A program made the position numbers and the translations under genes. From the NCBI RefSeq assembly GCF_003075435.1, contig NZ_QCZJ01000002.1:1-64000 (forward strand): 64,000 nt of DNA. The letters are read 5' to 3'. Positions 43,686 to 53,025 of this stretch are shown in pieces (the stretch's first letter is position 1; every line of letters begins with the position of its first letter). The DNA is from Terrimonas sp. Its GTDB lineage: Bacteria > Bacteroidota > Bacteroidia > Chitinophagales > Chitinophagaceae. Under the pieces are notes generated by a model. The model was given only the letters and a program-made list of their open reading frames with translations, was not told where the DNA came from and did not search any database.

Positions 43686-44532
43686 GAATTATTGTTTTTA
43701 ATTTGCCATTATCTCCCCAAAAATGCATGGGCTCATAATCTGGATAGGGATAATAGCCGAGGTTTAATTTTATAGTTTTATGTTTTTGCTTTAGATAATT
43801 TAATACCAGGTGTTTAATGGTTACCGGAACGCCGCTGCAACAATTGATTATTCCTGTTACATTTGTCTGCGCTGCAATATTTACAATATATTTTGCTACT
43901 GTTTCTACAGGCAAAAAATCTCTTGTTTGCTCGCCTCCGCTCATATTAAAAACTTCTTCTTTCCGGTCAATTGCCTGTTGCAGTTGCGAAAGTAAGGATT
44001 TTGGATTTTGCCCCTTCCCAAACATATAAAACAGTCTTATCCATTTATAGTTAAAGTGATATTTCCCCTGGAGGGTCTCTATAAAAACCCTAAGGTCATT
44101 CTTGGCCAGTGCATAGGGATTTGAGGGATACACCACCCTATCTTCTTTTAACTTTCCTTCCTGCATACCATATTCAAAGCAGGTGCCTGTAATATTTATA
44201 TTTTGTAACCCGTTGGCTATAATGTTTTCAAGAAAAGCTTTATGCCTGGGTAGATTTCTCCCGATATGAAAACTATCCTTATAATTAGGCAGTCCTTCCC
44301 AACTCAGGTGAATCATGATATCAGGCTTATCAAAATATTCAAAATAGTTTTGAACATCTGACAGGTATGCTAAATCTAGCGGACGATAATCAACCTGGGA
44401 AAACCATATTTTTTGCCTGGCATTGGTTTCATTGGCGGAACTTGCAATAATATGGTAATCGCGTTGCAGCAATTCCTGCACTACATAATCTCCAATAAAT
44501 CCGGTTGCGCCTGTTACCAATACCTTTTGCAT
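43678..44532 (-). CDS. NAD-dependent epimerase/dehydratase, probable sugar 4-ketoreductase
   Basis: A 284-residue extended SDR. The cofactor motif is TGATGFIGDY and the catalytic Tyr/Lys pair is in NPYALAKNDLR. The short length and position after the methyltransferase and epimerase genes fit a 4-keto-reductase that finishes a CDP-6-deoxyhexose. It is close in type to proteins of paratose/tyvelose and yersiniose pathways, but the exact stereochemistry cannot be read from sequence. Confidence 0.8.
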   Translation of the reverse strand: MQKVLVTGATGFIGDYVVQELLQRDYHIIASSANETNARQKIWFSQVDYRPLDLAYLSDVQNYFEYFDKPDIMIHLSWEGLPNYKDSFHIGRNLPRHKAFLENIIANGLQNINITGTCFEYGMQEGKLKEDRVVYPSNPYALAKNDLRVFIETLQGKYHFNYKWIRLFYMFGKGQNPKSLLSQLQQAIDRKEEVFNMSGGEQTRDFLPVETVAKYIVNIAAQTNVTGIINCCSGVPVTIKHLVLNYLKQKHKTIKLNLGYYPYPDYEPMHFWGDNGKLKTIIHE

Positions 44533-44535
44533 GTA

Positions 44536-45765
44536 TTATTTTATAATTTGCAGATGAGGTATAGGTATTACAAATTGCCCGCCCCATTGCGAGATGTATG
44601 CAAGCTGTTTAATAACCTCGTCTTTTAAATTCCATGGGAGAATAATCACATAATCCGGCTTATTTTTTTTCAGATAATCTTCATTTACTACAGGTATATG
44701 ACTTGCAGGTAACCATTTATTTTGCTTATATGGATTGGCGTCTGCTATATAATCTATCATGTCGTTTTTAATGCCGCAATAATTTAACAGCGTATTGCCT
44801 TTTGCCGCTGCACCATAAGCAGCAACTTTTTTGCCGTCTTTTTTACAATTAAGTAAAAAGGTGGTAAGGTCAATTTTAACCTTCATGGCTTTTGCCTGAA
44901 AGCCATTATAGTAGTTAAGATTATCTAATCCTTTATCTGCTTCTTTCTTTAATAATGCAGATACATTATGGGTAATTTGCTTTGTGATGTCTTCTTGGTG
45001 TTTCGCATAAATGCGCAGGGATCCTCCGTGTGTAGGAATTTCTTCCACATCAAACAACTCCAAACCCTGCGAGGCGAAGATTTTCTGTACTGTGGTAAAG
45101 GATAAATAGGAAAAATGTTCATGATAAATGGTATCGAACTGGTTATTGTCAACCAATTGCATCAGGTGGGGAAATTCCATTGTAATTACGCCCTGTGATG
45201 CAAGAACTATTTTCATTCCTCCCACAAAATCAATTATATCGGGTACATGTGCCAATACGTTGTTACCGAGGAGTAAATCAGCGAATATTTTTTTTTCGGC
45301 AAGTGCTTTTGCAAGCCTTACACCAAAGAAATCAACAACAGTTTCTATTCCCTTTTTTACTGCTACTTCCGCTGTATTTGCAGTAGGTTCAATACCTAAT
45401 ACAGGAATATTTTTTTCATGAAAATATTGTAATAAGTAACCATCGTTGGAAGCTATTTCTATGACTTTGGAACCAGTGTTTAAACCGAACCTCTCTGTCA
45501 TTTTTTCGGTATAGACTTTTGCATGATTTAGCCAACTGGTTGAGTAAGATGAAAAATATACATAATCGCTGTTAAAGATGGCATCAGATTTTTTGTATTC
45601 ATCCACCTGCACTAAAAAACAATTGTGACAGGTATATACTTTAAGCGGGTAGAAGGTTTCCGGCTCATTCAATTGCTCTTTGGTTAAGAAAGAGTTAGAG
45701 GCAGGAGAATTTATGAGATCAATAAAAACATGTTCAAGCTCCGTTTTGCAAAACCTGCATTGCAT
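44536..45765 (-). CDS. Sugar C-methyltransferase
   Basis: A 409-residue SAM-dependent methyltransferase of the TylC3/NovU type. The N-terminal zinc-binding part has Cys3, Cys6 (CRFCKTE) and a second pair in YTCHNCF. The SAM motif is KVIEIASNDGYLLQYF. The C-terminal Rossmann-like domain (KKVAAYGAAAKGNTLLNYC) is characteristic of NDP-4-keto-sugar C-methyltransferases. It probably adds a methyl branch at C3 (or C5) of CDP-4-keto-6-deoxyglucose. Gaps to both neighbours are 3 bp. Confidence 0.87.
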   Translation of the reverse strand: MQCRFCKTELEHVFIDLINSPASNSFLTKEQLNEPETFYPLKVYTCHNCFLVQVDEYKKSDAIFNSDYVYFSSYSTSWLNHAKVYTEKMTERFGLNTGSKVIEIASNDGYLLQYFHEKNIPVLGIEPTANTAEVAVKKGIETVVDFFGVRLAKALAEKKIFADLLLGNNVLAHVPDIIDFVGGMKIVLASQGVITMEFPHLMQLVDNNQFDTIYHEHFSYLSFTTVQKIFASQGLELFDVEEIPTHGGSLRIYAKHQEDITKQITHNVSALLKKEADKGLDNLNYYNGFQAKAMKVKIDLTTFLLNCKKDGKKVAAYGAAAKGNTLLNYCGIKNDMIDYIADANPYKQNKWLPASHIPVVNEDYLKKNKPDYVIILPWNLKDEVIKQLAYISQWGGQFVIPIPHLQIIK

Positions 45766-45768
45766 AAT

Positions 45769-46314
45769 TTATATTCCTTTAAAATTGTTATCAATATATG
45801 GATAAGCGGCATCTCTGTCTGAAAGGATACTTACCGGTAATGGCCAGTGTATGTTAATACCGGCATCATCATACTTTATCCCACCCTCTGCGCCGGGAGT
45901 ATAGTATTCAGAATGATGGTATAATAGTTCCGCATTATCAGTTAATGACTGAAAGCCATGTGCAAACCCTTCAGGAATGTAGATCATCTTTTTGGTTTCT
46001 GCAGACAATTCAACTCCAAACCATTGCAAAAATGTAGCAGAATCTTTTCTTATATCTACAATTACATCAAATACGGCGCCTGCAATGCACCTGATCATTT
46101 TAATTTCCCTGTAGGGTGCAACCTGGTAGTGCATACCCCTTATAGTTCCCCTGGACGCAGTAAACGAATGGTTCATCTGCACCCATTCCTTATCATGATT
46201 TATTTTGCTGAATTCTTTTTTACAAAAATATCTTGCAAACCAGCCCCGGTTATCTGTAAACTGTTCCGGCTCTATAATATAACTGCCTTTTAATGGAGTG
46301 GGGGAGAAGATCAT
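45769..46314 (-). CDS. rfbC: dTDP-4-dehydrorhamnose 3,5-epimerase-like protein
   Basis: A 181-residue cupin of the RmlC family. The catalytic His lies in RGTIRGMHYQ, and the ligand-binding Arg/Lys region in REIKMIRCIAGAVFDVIVDIRKDS. IYIPEGFAHGFQSL and YHHSEYYTPGAEGGI follow. Given CDP-glucose genes on one side and a C-methyltransferase on the other, it probably epimerises a CDP-4-keto-6-deoxyhexose at C3 and/or C5 rather than the dTDP sugar. It overlaps rfbG by 4 bp. Confidence 0.88.
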   Translation of the reverse strand: MIFSPTPLKGSYIIEPEQFTDNRGWFARYFCKKEFSKINHDKEWVQMNHSFTASRGTIRGMHYQVAPYREIKMIRCIAGAVFDVIVDIRKDSATFLQWFGVELSAETKKMIYIPEGFAHGFQSLTDNAELLYHHSEYYTPGAEGGIKYDDAGINIHWPLPVSILSDRDAAYPYIDNNFKGI

Positions 46315-47396
46315 AAAGCAAGATATGTATTGATTTGCTGTAGTGTGAATTCCTTTTTCTCCTTATCAGGTTGCTTGTACCAGTCAATTGCCCAATTAAT
46401 GGATGATGCTGCATCCAGCTTTGGTATCCATTTTAACTCCTGTTGCGCTTTGGTTATATCTAATTGTAATAAACCTGCCTCATGCGGTTGACCAGGGTTT
46501 GAAGCATCTGTCCAGTTACCACTGCCCCAACTTTCAATGGCTTTTTTAACAAGATCTTTTACTGCCAGGTGATCACCTGGCAAAGGTCCAAAATTAAAAG
46601 CTGTTGAATATTTTTCATGATGTTGGTTAAGTAATCCGCCCAATAAAAGATAACCGGTTAAAGGTTCCAGTACATGTTGCCATGGGCGCACAGATGATGG
46701 ATTGCGCACTATAATATTTTGTTTTGCTTGCAGCGAACGGATAATATCCGGGATAATTCTGTCTGTACTCCAATCTCCGCCACCAATTACATTACCTGCC
46801 CTTGCACTCGCAAGGGCCTTTTGGTGTTTATCAAATTGAGTGATATTAAAAAAGCTATTCCTGAATGAACTTACTACAAGCTCGGTACAGGCTTTACTGG
46901 CACTATAAGGATCATAGCCCCCCAAGGCATCATCTTCCTTATAAAGAATATGTTGTTCTTTATTTTCATATACTTTATCAGTTGTTATAACAACAATAGT
47001 ACATTTATTGGATAATGCGCTGATGCTTTCAAGCAGGTTTGCTGTACCGGCAACGTTCACTTCAAACGTTTCAGCAGGAATATTGTAAGAACGGCGAACC
47101 AGCGGTTGTGCTGCCAGGTGAAAAACATAATCAGGCTGAAATATAGCTATTTCCTTTTTCAGGTGATTCATATCTCTTATATCTGCAATAACGCTTTCTG
47201 AAAGGGAACCGGCATTGATGATGCTGAATAATGAAGGTTCATATTCAGGTTGCAGCGCATATCCTTTAACAGTGGCGCCCAGCTCTTTTAAAAGCAACAA
47301 TAGCCAGCTTCCTTTGAAACCTGTATGCCCTGTTACAAATACTTTTTTGTTATTGTAAAAATGTGCAAGCGATTGTTTACTTACCATTTTTTCCAT
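46311..47396 (-). CDS. rfbG: CDP-glucose 4,6-dehydratase
   Basis: A 361-residue extended SDR. KVFVTGHTGFKGSWLLLLL is the signature N-terminus of CDP-glucose dehydratases, with the cofactor loop GHTGFKG. Catalytic Tyr/Lys are in YDPYSASKACTELV. The enzyme makes CDP-4-keto-6-deoxyglucose. The start overlaps the end of rfbF by 16 bp; an internal ATG three codons in would reduce the overlap to 7 bp. Confidence 0.93.
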   Translation of the reverse strand: MEKMVSKQSLAHFYNNKKVFVTGHTGFKGSWLLLLLKELGATVKGYALQPEYEPSLFSIINAGSLSESVIADIRDMNHLKKEIAIFQPDYVFHLAAQPLVRRSYNIPAETFEVNVAGTANLLESISALSNKCTIVVITTDKVYENKEQHILYKEDDALGGYDPYSASKACTELVVSSFRNSFFNITQFDKHQKALASARAGNVIGGGDWSTDRIIPDIIRSLQAKQNIIVRNPSSVRPWQHVLEPLTGYLLLGGLLNQHHEKYSTAFNFGPLPGDHLAVKDLVKKAIESWGSGNWTDASNPGQPHEAGLLQLDITKAQQELKWIPKLDAASSINWAIDWYKQPDKEKKEFTLQQINTYLAL

Positions 47397-48157
47397 TTTG
47401 CATTATTGTTTTGCCACATGGCTTCCAGCTCCAGCTTATCACGCATGGCATCCATACATTTCCAGAATCCCTCGTGCTTAAAAGCAACCAGTTCATTGTT
47501 TTTTGTAAGATTTTCCAATGGCTCGTCTTCCCACATCATTTCATTCATATTTCCCTGAAGGTATTTGAAAACTTCAGGCTTTAGTACAAAAAAACCGGCA
47601 TTTATCCATTTGCTTTCATCTTTTGCTTTTTCACGAAATGATGCAACTGCATTATCCGGGCTAATGTCCATCCCTCCAAAGCGTGCCTCTAATTGCACAG
47701 CTGTAACGGTAGCTATTTTATCATGTGATTTATGAAATTTTAAAAGGTCAGCAATATTTATATCAGCTACTCCATCGCCATAAGTAAGCATAAAATCTTC
47801 GTTGCCGATATATTGCTGCACTTGTTTTAAACGTCCTGCAGTTTTGGTGGTGCTGCCGGTTTCTATCAAAGTAACTTTAAATGCTTCCGAGTGCGTTCCT
47901 AAAACCTCCATCCTGTTGTTGGCTATATCAATAGTAATATCAGAATTATGAAGAAAATAATTCACAAAATATTCTTTGATGACATAGCCTTTATAACCAA
48001 GACAAATAATAAAGTCGTTGAATCCGTAATGACTGTATATTTTCATAATATGCCACAGAATAGGCTTACCGCCGATTTCAACCATTGGTTTTGGCCTGGT
48101 ATCTGTTTCTTCGGCTATTCTTGTTCCAAGCCCTCCGGCAAATATTACAACTTTCAT
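47381..48157 (-). CDS. rfbF: Glucose-1-phosphate cytidylyltransferase
   Basis: A 258-residue nucleotidyltransferase. FAGGLGTRIAEETDTRPKPM is the nucleotide-binding N-terminus, and LTYGDGVADINI and EGFWKCMDAMRDKLELE are typical of CDP-glucose pyrophosphorylase. It makes CDP-glucose from glucose-1-phosphate and CTP. It is the first gene of a nine-gene minus-strand run (to 39670) with mostly overlapping or near-touching genes, so the run is probably one operon. Confidence 0.94.
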   Translation of the reverse strand: MKVVIFAGGLGTRIAEETDTRPKPMVEIGGKPILWHIMKIYSHYGFNDFIICLGYKGYVIKEYFVNYFLHNSDITIDIANNRMEVLGTHSEAFKVTLIETGSTTKTAGRLKQVQQYIGNEDFMLTYGDGVADINIADLLKFHKSHDKIATVTAVQLEARFGGMDISPDNAVASFREKAKDESKWINAGFFVLKPEVFKYLQGNMNEMMWEDEPLENLTKNNELVAFKHEGFWKCMDAMRDKLELEAMWQNNNAKWKKW

Positions 48158-48174
48158 GAGCGTATAAAATTGAG

Positions 48175-48182
48175 CAAAACTA
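48175..48182 (-). promoter_or_regulatory. -7 box candidate of the rfbF operon
   Basis: On the minus strand TAGTTTTG matches TAnnTTTG and lies 18 bp upstream of the rfbF start codon. A TTG occurs 15 bp further upstream, closer than the usual -33 spacing, so only the -7 element is persuasive. Confidence 0.45.
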
Positions 48183-48261
48183 AATGATTTAGAGGAACAA
48201 TAACATCTTTATAAATGCTAGGGGAATTGAAAATTTAAAGAGATTAACTGTTCGATAAATG

Positions 48262-48292
48262 AAAAAACCCCGATGGAATATCACCGGGGCCT
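48262..48292 (-). terminator. Intrinsic terminator after the PKD/DNRLRE lipoprotein gene
   Basis: On the minus strand CCCCGGTG pairs with CATCGGGG (one G-T pair) around a short AT-rich loop and is followed by six T. It lies about 25 bp past the stop codon at 48317 and separates that gene from the rfbF operon. Confidence 0.85.
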
Positions 48293-48316
48293 TATTACAA
48301 GAAATTCTGTTAACTA

Positions 48317-49270
48317 TTAATTTGAATAGACTATAACTAATTTCGGATGTTTAGATGCGTCAGAATATTGGCTTGTCGCAAATATTCTTGAATTATAATA
48401 TACTTCGTTCTGTAACCTTAGAAAGAAACCATAGTTGGTATTAGATCCGGTCATATCTTTTACCAGTTGTGTAACATCTACATCAAGCAAATCAAGAAAC
48501 GCCTGATCGGTAGAAGGAATCACAACCTGATTATTAGTAGTAGAAGAAGGTTGATTATTGAATGTAAGCGTTTGAGGATCCCACGCGCCAGTTACCTTCT
48601 GAATAAGCATAGTGTTATTTGAACCATAATTTGCTCTCACTTCTTCATATTGATGACCATTAATGGGTGCTGGATGAGAGTACAAAGATAATTTTGCCGA
48701 TTTAATGGTAGCACCTGAAGGTATGCTGCTGAAATTAAACTTAAGTATTCCGCGAATTGCTATAGGACTGCCGCCTTTTGTCCATGCTGCGGCTCCTATT
48801 TCTTTGGTATCAGCGCCGGTTTCGTTTATACTTGAATTACCGAAAATAATCGCTTCATCGGGATTGTCGGCAGGTTGCAGCGATAATGTAATATACTCAG
48901 GGCCTTTTACAATCACAGACACCGTATCAACTCCAGTAGCGCCATCATTATCAACCACCATTAATTGAAAAAGGTAGGACCCTGTAATTAATCCCTTTAC
49001 TTCTGTAACTGGTGCACCTTCATTAACTATTTCTGAAGCACCTGGTCCGGAAACCTGGCTCCACATATAGGCTACTACATTGCCGTCGGCATCAGCACCG
49101 GTACCTGTTAATGTGGCCGTAGCAGTCCCTACTCCCTCCTGTATTTGTACTGTCTGGCTTTCACCGGCTTCTGCAACAGGTACTTTGTTATTAATGATTT
49201 CTTCTTTCTGACAACTTGTGAGAAATAAAAAACTTGCTAAGGCAAGTAATAAATAGGGTCTTAAGGTCAT
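48317..49270 (-). CDS. PKD and DNRLRE domain lipoprotein
   Basis: A 317-residue lipoprotein (lipobox FLTSC, Cys about 20). Residues of about 30-125 form a PKD-like beta sandwich (AGESQTVQIQEG, then GSYLFQLMVVDNDGAT). Residues 130-317 match the DNRLRE domain of secreted Bacteroidetes proteins (ILKFNFSSIPSGATIKSAKL, VTQLVKDM). Such domains are usually attached to surface enzymes or adhesins; here there is no catalytic module. It has its own terminator and lies between two polysaccharide gene groups. Confidence 0.8.
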   Translation of the reverse strand: MTLRPYLLLALASFLFLTSCQKEEIINNKVPVAEAGESQTVQIQEGVGTATATLTGTGADADGNVVAYMWSQVSGPGASEIVNEGAPVTEVKGLITGSYLFQLMVVDNDGATGVDTVSVIVKGPEYITLSLQPADNPDEAIIFGNSSINETGADTKEIGAAAWTKGGSPIAIRGILKFNFSSIPSGATIKSAKLSLYSHPAPINGHQYEEVRANYGSNNTMLIQKVTGAWDPQTLTFNNQPSSTTNNQVVIPSTDQAFLDLLDVDVTQLVKDMTGSNTNYGFFLRLQNEVYYNSRIFATSQYSDASKHPKLVIVYSN

Positions 49271-49336
49271 TTTCAGGTGTTTAAAAAGTTTAATATTAAA
49301 CGAAGATAATATTTATTATAAATAATTCGCAATTGA

Positions 49337-50473
49337 TTAACGAAATCTTGCCACAGCTTGTTGTACAATATTTTTCCATGAAAAATAATTAAAAAAATAT
49401 ATATGTATAATATTTTTTATTAACAGATTAGATAAAATATTTTGGCTAAATGTAAAGGCATCATCACGCTTACTTATTCTCAAGTTTTTTCCAGCTATAT
49501 CTCCCGGTATTCCCCATGCGCCTTCCTCAAAAGATATAACCGTGCAATTTGCCGCCAGTGCCTCAACCACTTTTGTTTTTATACCGCCACCTTCCGAAAT
49601 TGGGTTCAGGAAGATATCGGCTGCTGTAAAATATTCATCAATATTATCCACAAAGCCGGCGTAGGTAATATTAAGATTGGAATATGCTTTAAGATTATCG
49701 TATTCGCCCGGTAATCCGCTACCACAAATCAGTATGGAATATGGCAGGCCGGATTTCAGTAATAATGGATTTAATGCTGATAATATAAAATCCAATCCCT
49801 TCTGGTTCGGTGGATATTTTAAGGCGGCGCTATATAACAATAATGGCTTTCCTGCATCGAGCTGATGCCTTGCACTGATGATCTTTTTGGCAGCAGATTT
49901 TTCTTCTTTTGAAGGAGCAACCACTCTTTCTGTACCATAAGTAATAACTGCGCATTTATCTTTCTGCAATCCAAAATGGGCGATGGCATAGGATTCGTCT
50001 TCTGGCGTAATAAAAAAGCTTATATCCGCCGTGCGGTGAACCATCTTTTCATATTGCCATAATATCCGCCACCACCATTTGCCGATGCTTTTAAATCTTA
50101 ACCCTTCAATATTATGTGAGTGAATAACAAGCTTAATACCTGTGAGCTTTTTCAGCAACCAGCCAAGCCAACCATAATATGGATGTTCAATTAATACATG
50201 GGTTATGCTTCTTTCCCGGATTATTTTTTTTAAAGAAAAAAAATAGAACAGATTGATATACCGGAGGGGGTTACTGGAAAAAATTGTCAACAAATCATAA
50301 TTGCCATCATCGTTGGTTTTCGTTGTGCCTTTTACCGTTGCGCAGGTAAAGGATACCTGTGCCGAAAAATATTTATAGAATAAGGCAATGTTTTTTTGTC
50401 CGCCATTAATGGCGGGAAGAAAGCGATAAGGCGCGATAGCCAATACCTGTATCTGCTTATCATGACCTGTCAT
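49337..50473 (-). CDS. Family 4 glycosyltransferase
   Basis: A 378-residue GT-B transferase taken from the ATG at 50473, which overlaps the YfhO stop codon as TGATG. A GTG ten codons upstream is the alternative. Features: FLPAINGGQKNIALFYKYF (acceptor loop), KLVIHSHNIEGLRFKSIGKWWW, LLLYSAALKYPPNQKGLDFIL, and the donor-site NPISEGGGIKTKVVEALA with E-x7-E-like spacing. It resembles enzymes of polysaccharide synthesis. The overlap with the YfhO-like gene indicates translational coupling. Confidence 0.87.
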   Translation of the reverse strand: MTGHDKQIQVLAIAPYRFLPAINGGQKNIALFYKYFSAQVSFTCATVKGTTKTNDDGNYDLLTIFSSNPLRYINLFYFFSLKKIIRERSITHVLIEHPYYGWLGWLLKKLTGIKLVIHSHNIEGLRFKSIGKWWWRILWQYEKMVHRTADISFFITPEDESYAIAHFGLQKDKCAVITYGTERVVAPSKEEKSAAKKIISARHQLDAGKPLLLYSAALKYPPNQKGLDFILSALNPLLLKSGLPYSILICGSGLPGEYDNLKAYSNLNITYAGFVDNIDEYFTAADIFLNPISEGGGIKTKVVEALAANCTVISFEEGAWGIPGDIAGKNLRISKRDDAFTFSQNILSNLLIKNIIHIYFFNYFSWKNIVQQAVARFR

Positions 50474-52959
50474 CAGGCAGTTGCAGTTTTTCTTTGTTTC
50501 CACAGTGCAAAAGCGGCACCTGCCAAAGCAAGGTAAAACAGCATATTTCCAAAATAAATCAGCTTTTGCCCGGTATAATAGGATGCAGGTTCAAATTTGA
50601 AAACAATTTCATGCTTTCCTGCCGGTACCGGCATGCCTCTTAAAACATAATTCACTTTAGCATAATTGACTTTCTTACCATCAAGATAGGCATTCCATCC
50701 TGCGGGATAATATATTTCGCTGAATACCGCGAACTGGGGCGAATTACTTGTGGAACTGTATTTTATCTCATCATTATCATAATCTTCCAGTTTAATAGTT
50801 GCCGTTGAATCATAAACAGGATCATTGCCGGCAATATTTTTCAGACTGTTATCAATAATAACAGTGTCTTTCGGTCCAAATTTGTCAAGCGCTGTAATTT
50901 CTTCTACCGGGCCGTTTACATATTTAATATGTTTTACAAACCATGCTGCACCCAGCGCACTGTCATTTTTATATACGCCGTATTGTCCTTGTTGTTCTTG
51001 CGGCGGGATGATCAAATATCTTGTATCCAGCATATTCAGTACATCCATGTTCATAGGATTCCTGGCAAGTTGGGTTTCAATCAAATCCTGGTATATGCGC
51101 AGTTTTGCCGGGTGATAACCACCAATGGAACGATGGAAATATGATGTAATGGCATCATTAAACCTGTCCTGTGAAAGATTGTACACCCTGTAATGAGCAT
51201 CCTTATCCTGTAAAATTTGTGTGTTGGCAGCCGTTGGATTAAAGCTTTGAGATTGATAGCTATCCTCATCAAGATAATTGTCGGCGTTTAAATAACGGTT
51301 GCTGATCACCAAAAGATCAATTGTATTAATAACAGTGAATATGATGATGACCGGCAAAGGTTTTAATGCATTTTTGATATACAGGAATAATAATCCCACT
51401 ACCAATCCTGCAAAAAAAAGAGCCCTGAAAATGCTTGAAAGGAACATGCTTTTACGTTCCGCTTTTAAAGCGTTTATAATAACGGTGCCTATTTCGTTAG
51501 AGCCATTTTGAGGATTAGAATAAGCCGCTAATATCTGTGTATCAACAGCAGTTCTGAAATCATTAAAAAAATAAATGAGCAAGGTTATCACAAAAAGCCC
51601 GCCCAGTGCATAGTAAATCTTTTTAAGTGATGCCTGCAGTTCTTCTTTTCCTTTTGCAGTGAAGAAGATTTCCTGCAAGCCCATTACAGCCAGCACCGGC
51701 AGCAGAAACTGCGGTATAATCAGCGCGGTATTGGGGGATCTGAATTTATTATACAGCGGAAAATAATCAAGCAAAAAAGCATTAAATCCTGAAAAATTTC
51801 TGCCCCATGCCATAAAGATAAACAATACGATAGCAGCGGCTATCCACCATTTGATGGGATTCTTTATCACTACCATTGCTATAATAGCGAGAAAACAAAT
51901 GATAGCACCATAATATAATGTTCCTCCTGTTGCTTCCTGCATTCCGCCCCAATACCTGGGTAAAGATGCCGCCAGTTGGTTGGCCTGGTTTTCAGGGATG
52001 TTTCTTGCTACCAGCTCGCTTACCAGCTTTGAATCCTCATCGAAATGCATGAATGAGCTTTCACCAAAAACGCCCGGCATAAATGCGGTAAGGATCTCAC
52101 TCTTTCCAATACTGTACTGAAAAGCATAGTCCTTATCAAGCCCTTTTGTATCAGCCTTTTTTATTTCCGTACCTGAAGTTTCAATTGTTTTACCACCGCG
52201 CATGGTATATTTTGCATATTCAGCAGTAGTGAGCAGGGTCATTGCTGAATTTGCTACAGAGGCAATGCCTGCAAGGGCTGCTAAAGCAATTGATATAGCT
52301 AAATGCTTCCATTCTTTTTCTTTTACCCATTTTACAATATAACCCAGTGTAATTATTCCCGCGGCAATTACAAAATAATAGGTAATCTGCGGATGGCTGA
52401 ATGCCACTTCCCAATTGCCGGCTATAACTGCAACAGCTAATCCTATCCAGTATTTTTTTTGATAAATAAGCAACAGTCCTGCAAGCAGCGCGGGCATATA
52501 AGCCATTGTCCACATCTTGGTATCATGTCCTGCTGCAATTATCAGCGCGTTATAGGTGGCATAAGCAAAAGCCAGGCTGCCCAAAATGCCAATTGCCGGC
52601 CGGATTTTTAATGTGCAGCACAGTATATAAAAGCTGAGACAGGCTAAAAAGAAGAAGCCTATCGGTTTAGGCAGACCTAATGTAAATACAGCATGCAGGT
52701 TAGGTATGAAAGACTTTGCCTCCATTGCCACCTGGTAGTTTGGCATACCGCTGAAAAGGTGTGTATTCCAAAAGGGAAAATGTCCTTTCTGTGCTTTGTA
52801 TTCAAAAGAGTTTTGTGCCATTCCTTTCCAGTGCACATTATCACTTTGAAATAAAACCTTACCCTCCAGTGCCGGGCGGCAATATATAACCGCTACAATT
52901 AAAAAAATGCCTATAGCAATAAGATGAGGTACAAGCGCTTTGAAATTGAAATTTTTCAC
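50473..52959 (-). CDS. YfhO-family polytopic membrane protein
   Basis: An 828-residue integral membrane protein with about 12-13 hydrophobic segments and a soluble C-terminal beta domain (about 620-800). The start FLIVAVIYCRPALEGKVLFQSD and SGMPNYQVAMEAKSF resemble YfhO/GT-C-like membrane glycosyltransferases that use polyprenyl-linked sugars. The C-terminal PAGWNAYLDGKKVNYAKVNY and PAGKHEIVFKFEP are typical of YfhO. It probably glycosylates a cell-envelope polymer. The start codon appears to be GTG. Confidence 0.87.
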   Translation of the reverse strand: MKNFNFKALVPHLIAIGIFLIVAVIYCRPALEGKVLFQSDNVHWKGMAQNSFEYKAQKGHFPFWNTHLFSGMPNYQVAMEAKSFIPNLHAVFTLGLPKPIGFFFLACLSFYILCCTLKIRPAIGILGSLAFAYATYNALIIAAGHDTKMWTMAYMPALLAGLLLIYQKKYWIGLAVAVIAGNWEVAFSHPQITYYFVIAAGIITLGYIVKWVKEKEWKHLAISIALAALAGIASVANSAMTLLTTAEYAKYTMRGGKTIETSGTEIKKADTKGLDKDYAFQYSIGKSEILTAFMPGVFGESSFMHFDEDSKLVSELVARNIPENQANQLAASLPRYWGGMQEATGGTLYYGAIICFLAIIAMVVIKNPIKWWIAAAIVLFIFMAWGRNFSGFNAFLLDYFPLYNKFRSPNTALIIPQFLLPVLAVMGLQEIFFTAKGKEELQASLKKIYYALGGLFVITLLIYFFNDFRTAVDTQILAAYSNPQNGSNEIGTVIINALKAERKSMFLSSIFRALFFAGLVVGLLFLYIKNALKPLPVIIIFTVINTIDLLVISNRYLNADNYLDEDSYQSQSFNPTAANTQILQDKDAHYRVYNLSQDRFNDAITSYFHRSIGGYHPAKLRIYQDLIETQLARNPMNMDVLNMLDTRYLIIPPQEQQGQYGVYKNDSALGAAWFVKHIKYVNGPVEEITALDKFGPKDTVIIDNSLKNIAGNDPVYDSTATIKLEDYDNDEIKYSSTSNSPQFAVFSEIYYPAGWNAYLDGKKVNYAKVNYVLRGMPVPAGKHEIVFKFEPASYYTGQKLIYFGNMLFYLALAGAAFALWKQRKTATA

Positions 52960-53025
52960 CTGTTGAAATTTAAGGCGGCAAATTAATGCTATTTTTAATC
53001 TTCCCTTTAATTTTAAGACACTAAT

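Noticed and set aside
39670-53000. Genomic island or prophage
   Set aside because: The polysaccharide genes show no integrase, tRNA-linked attachment repeats or phage genes. Varied glycosyltransferases are normal for such clusters.
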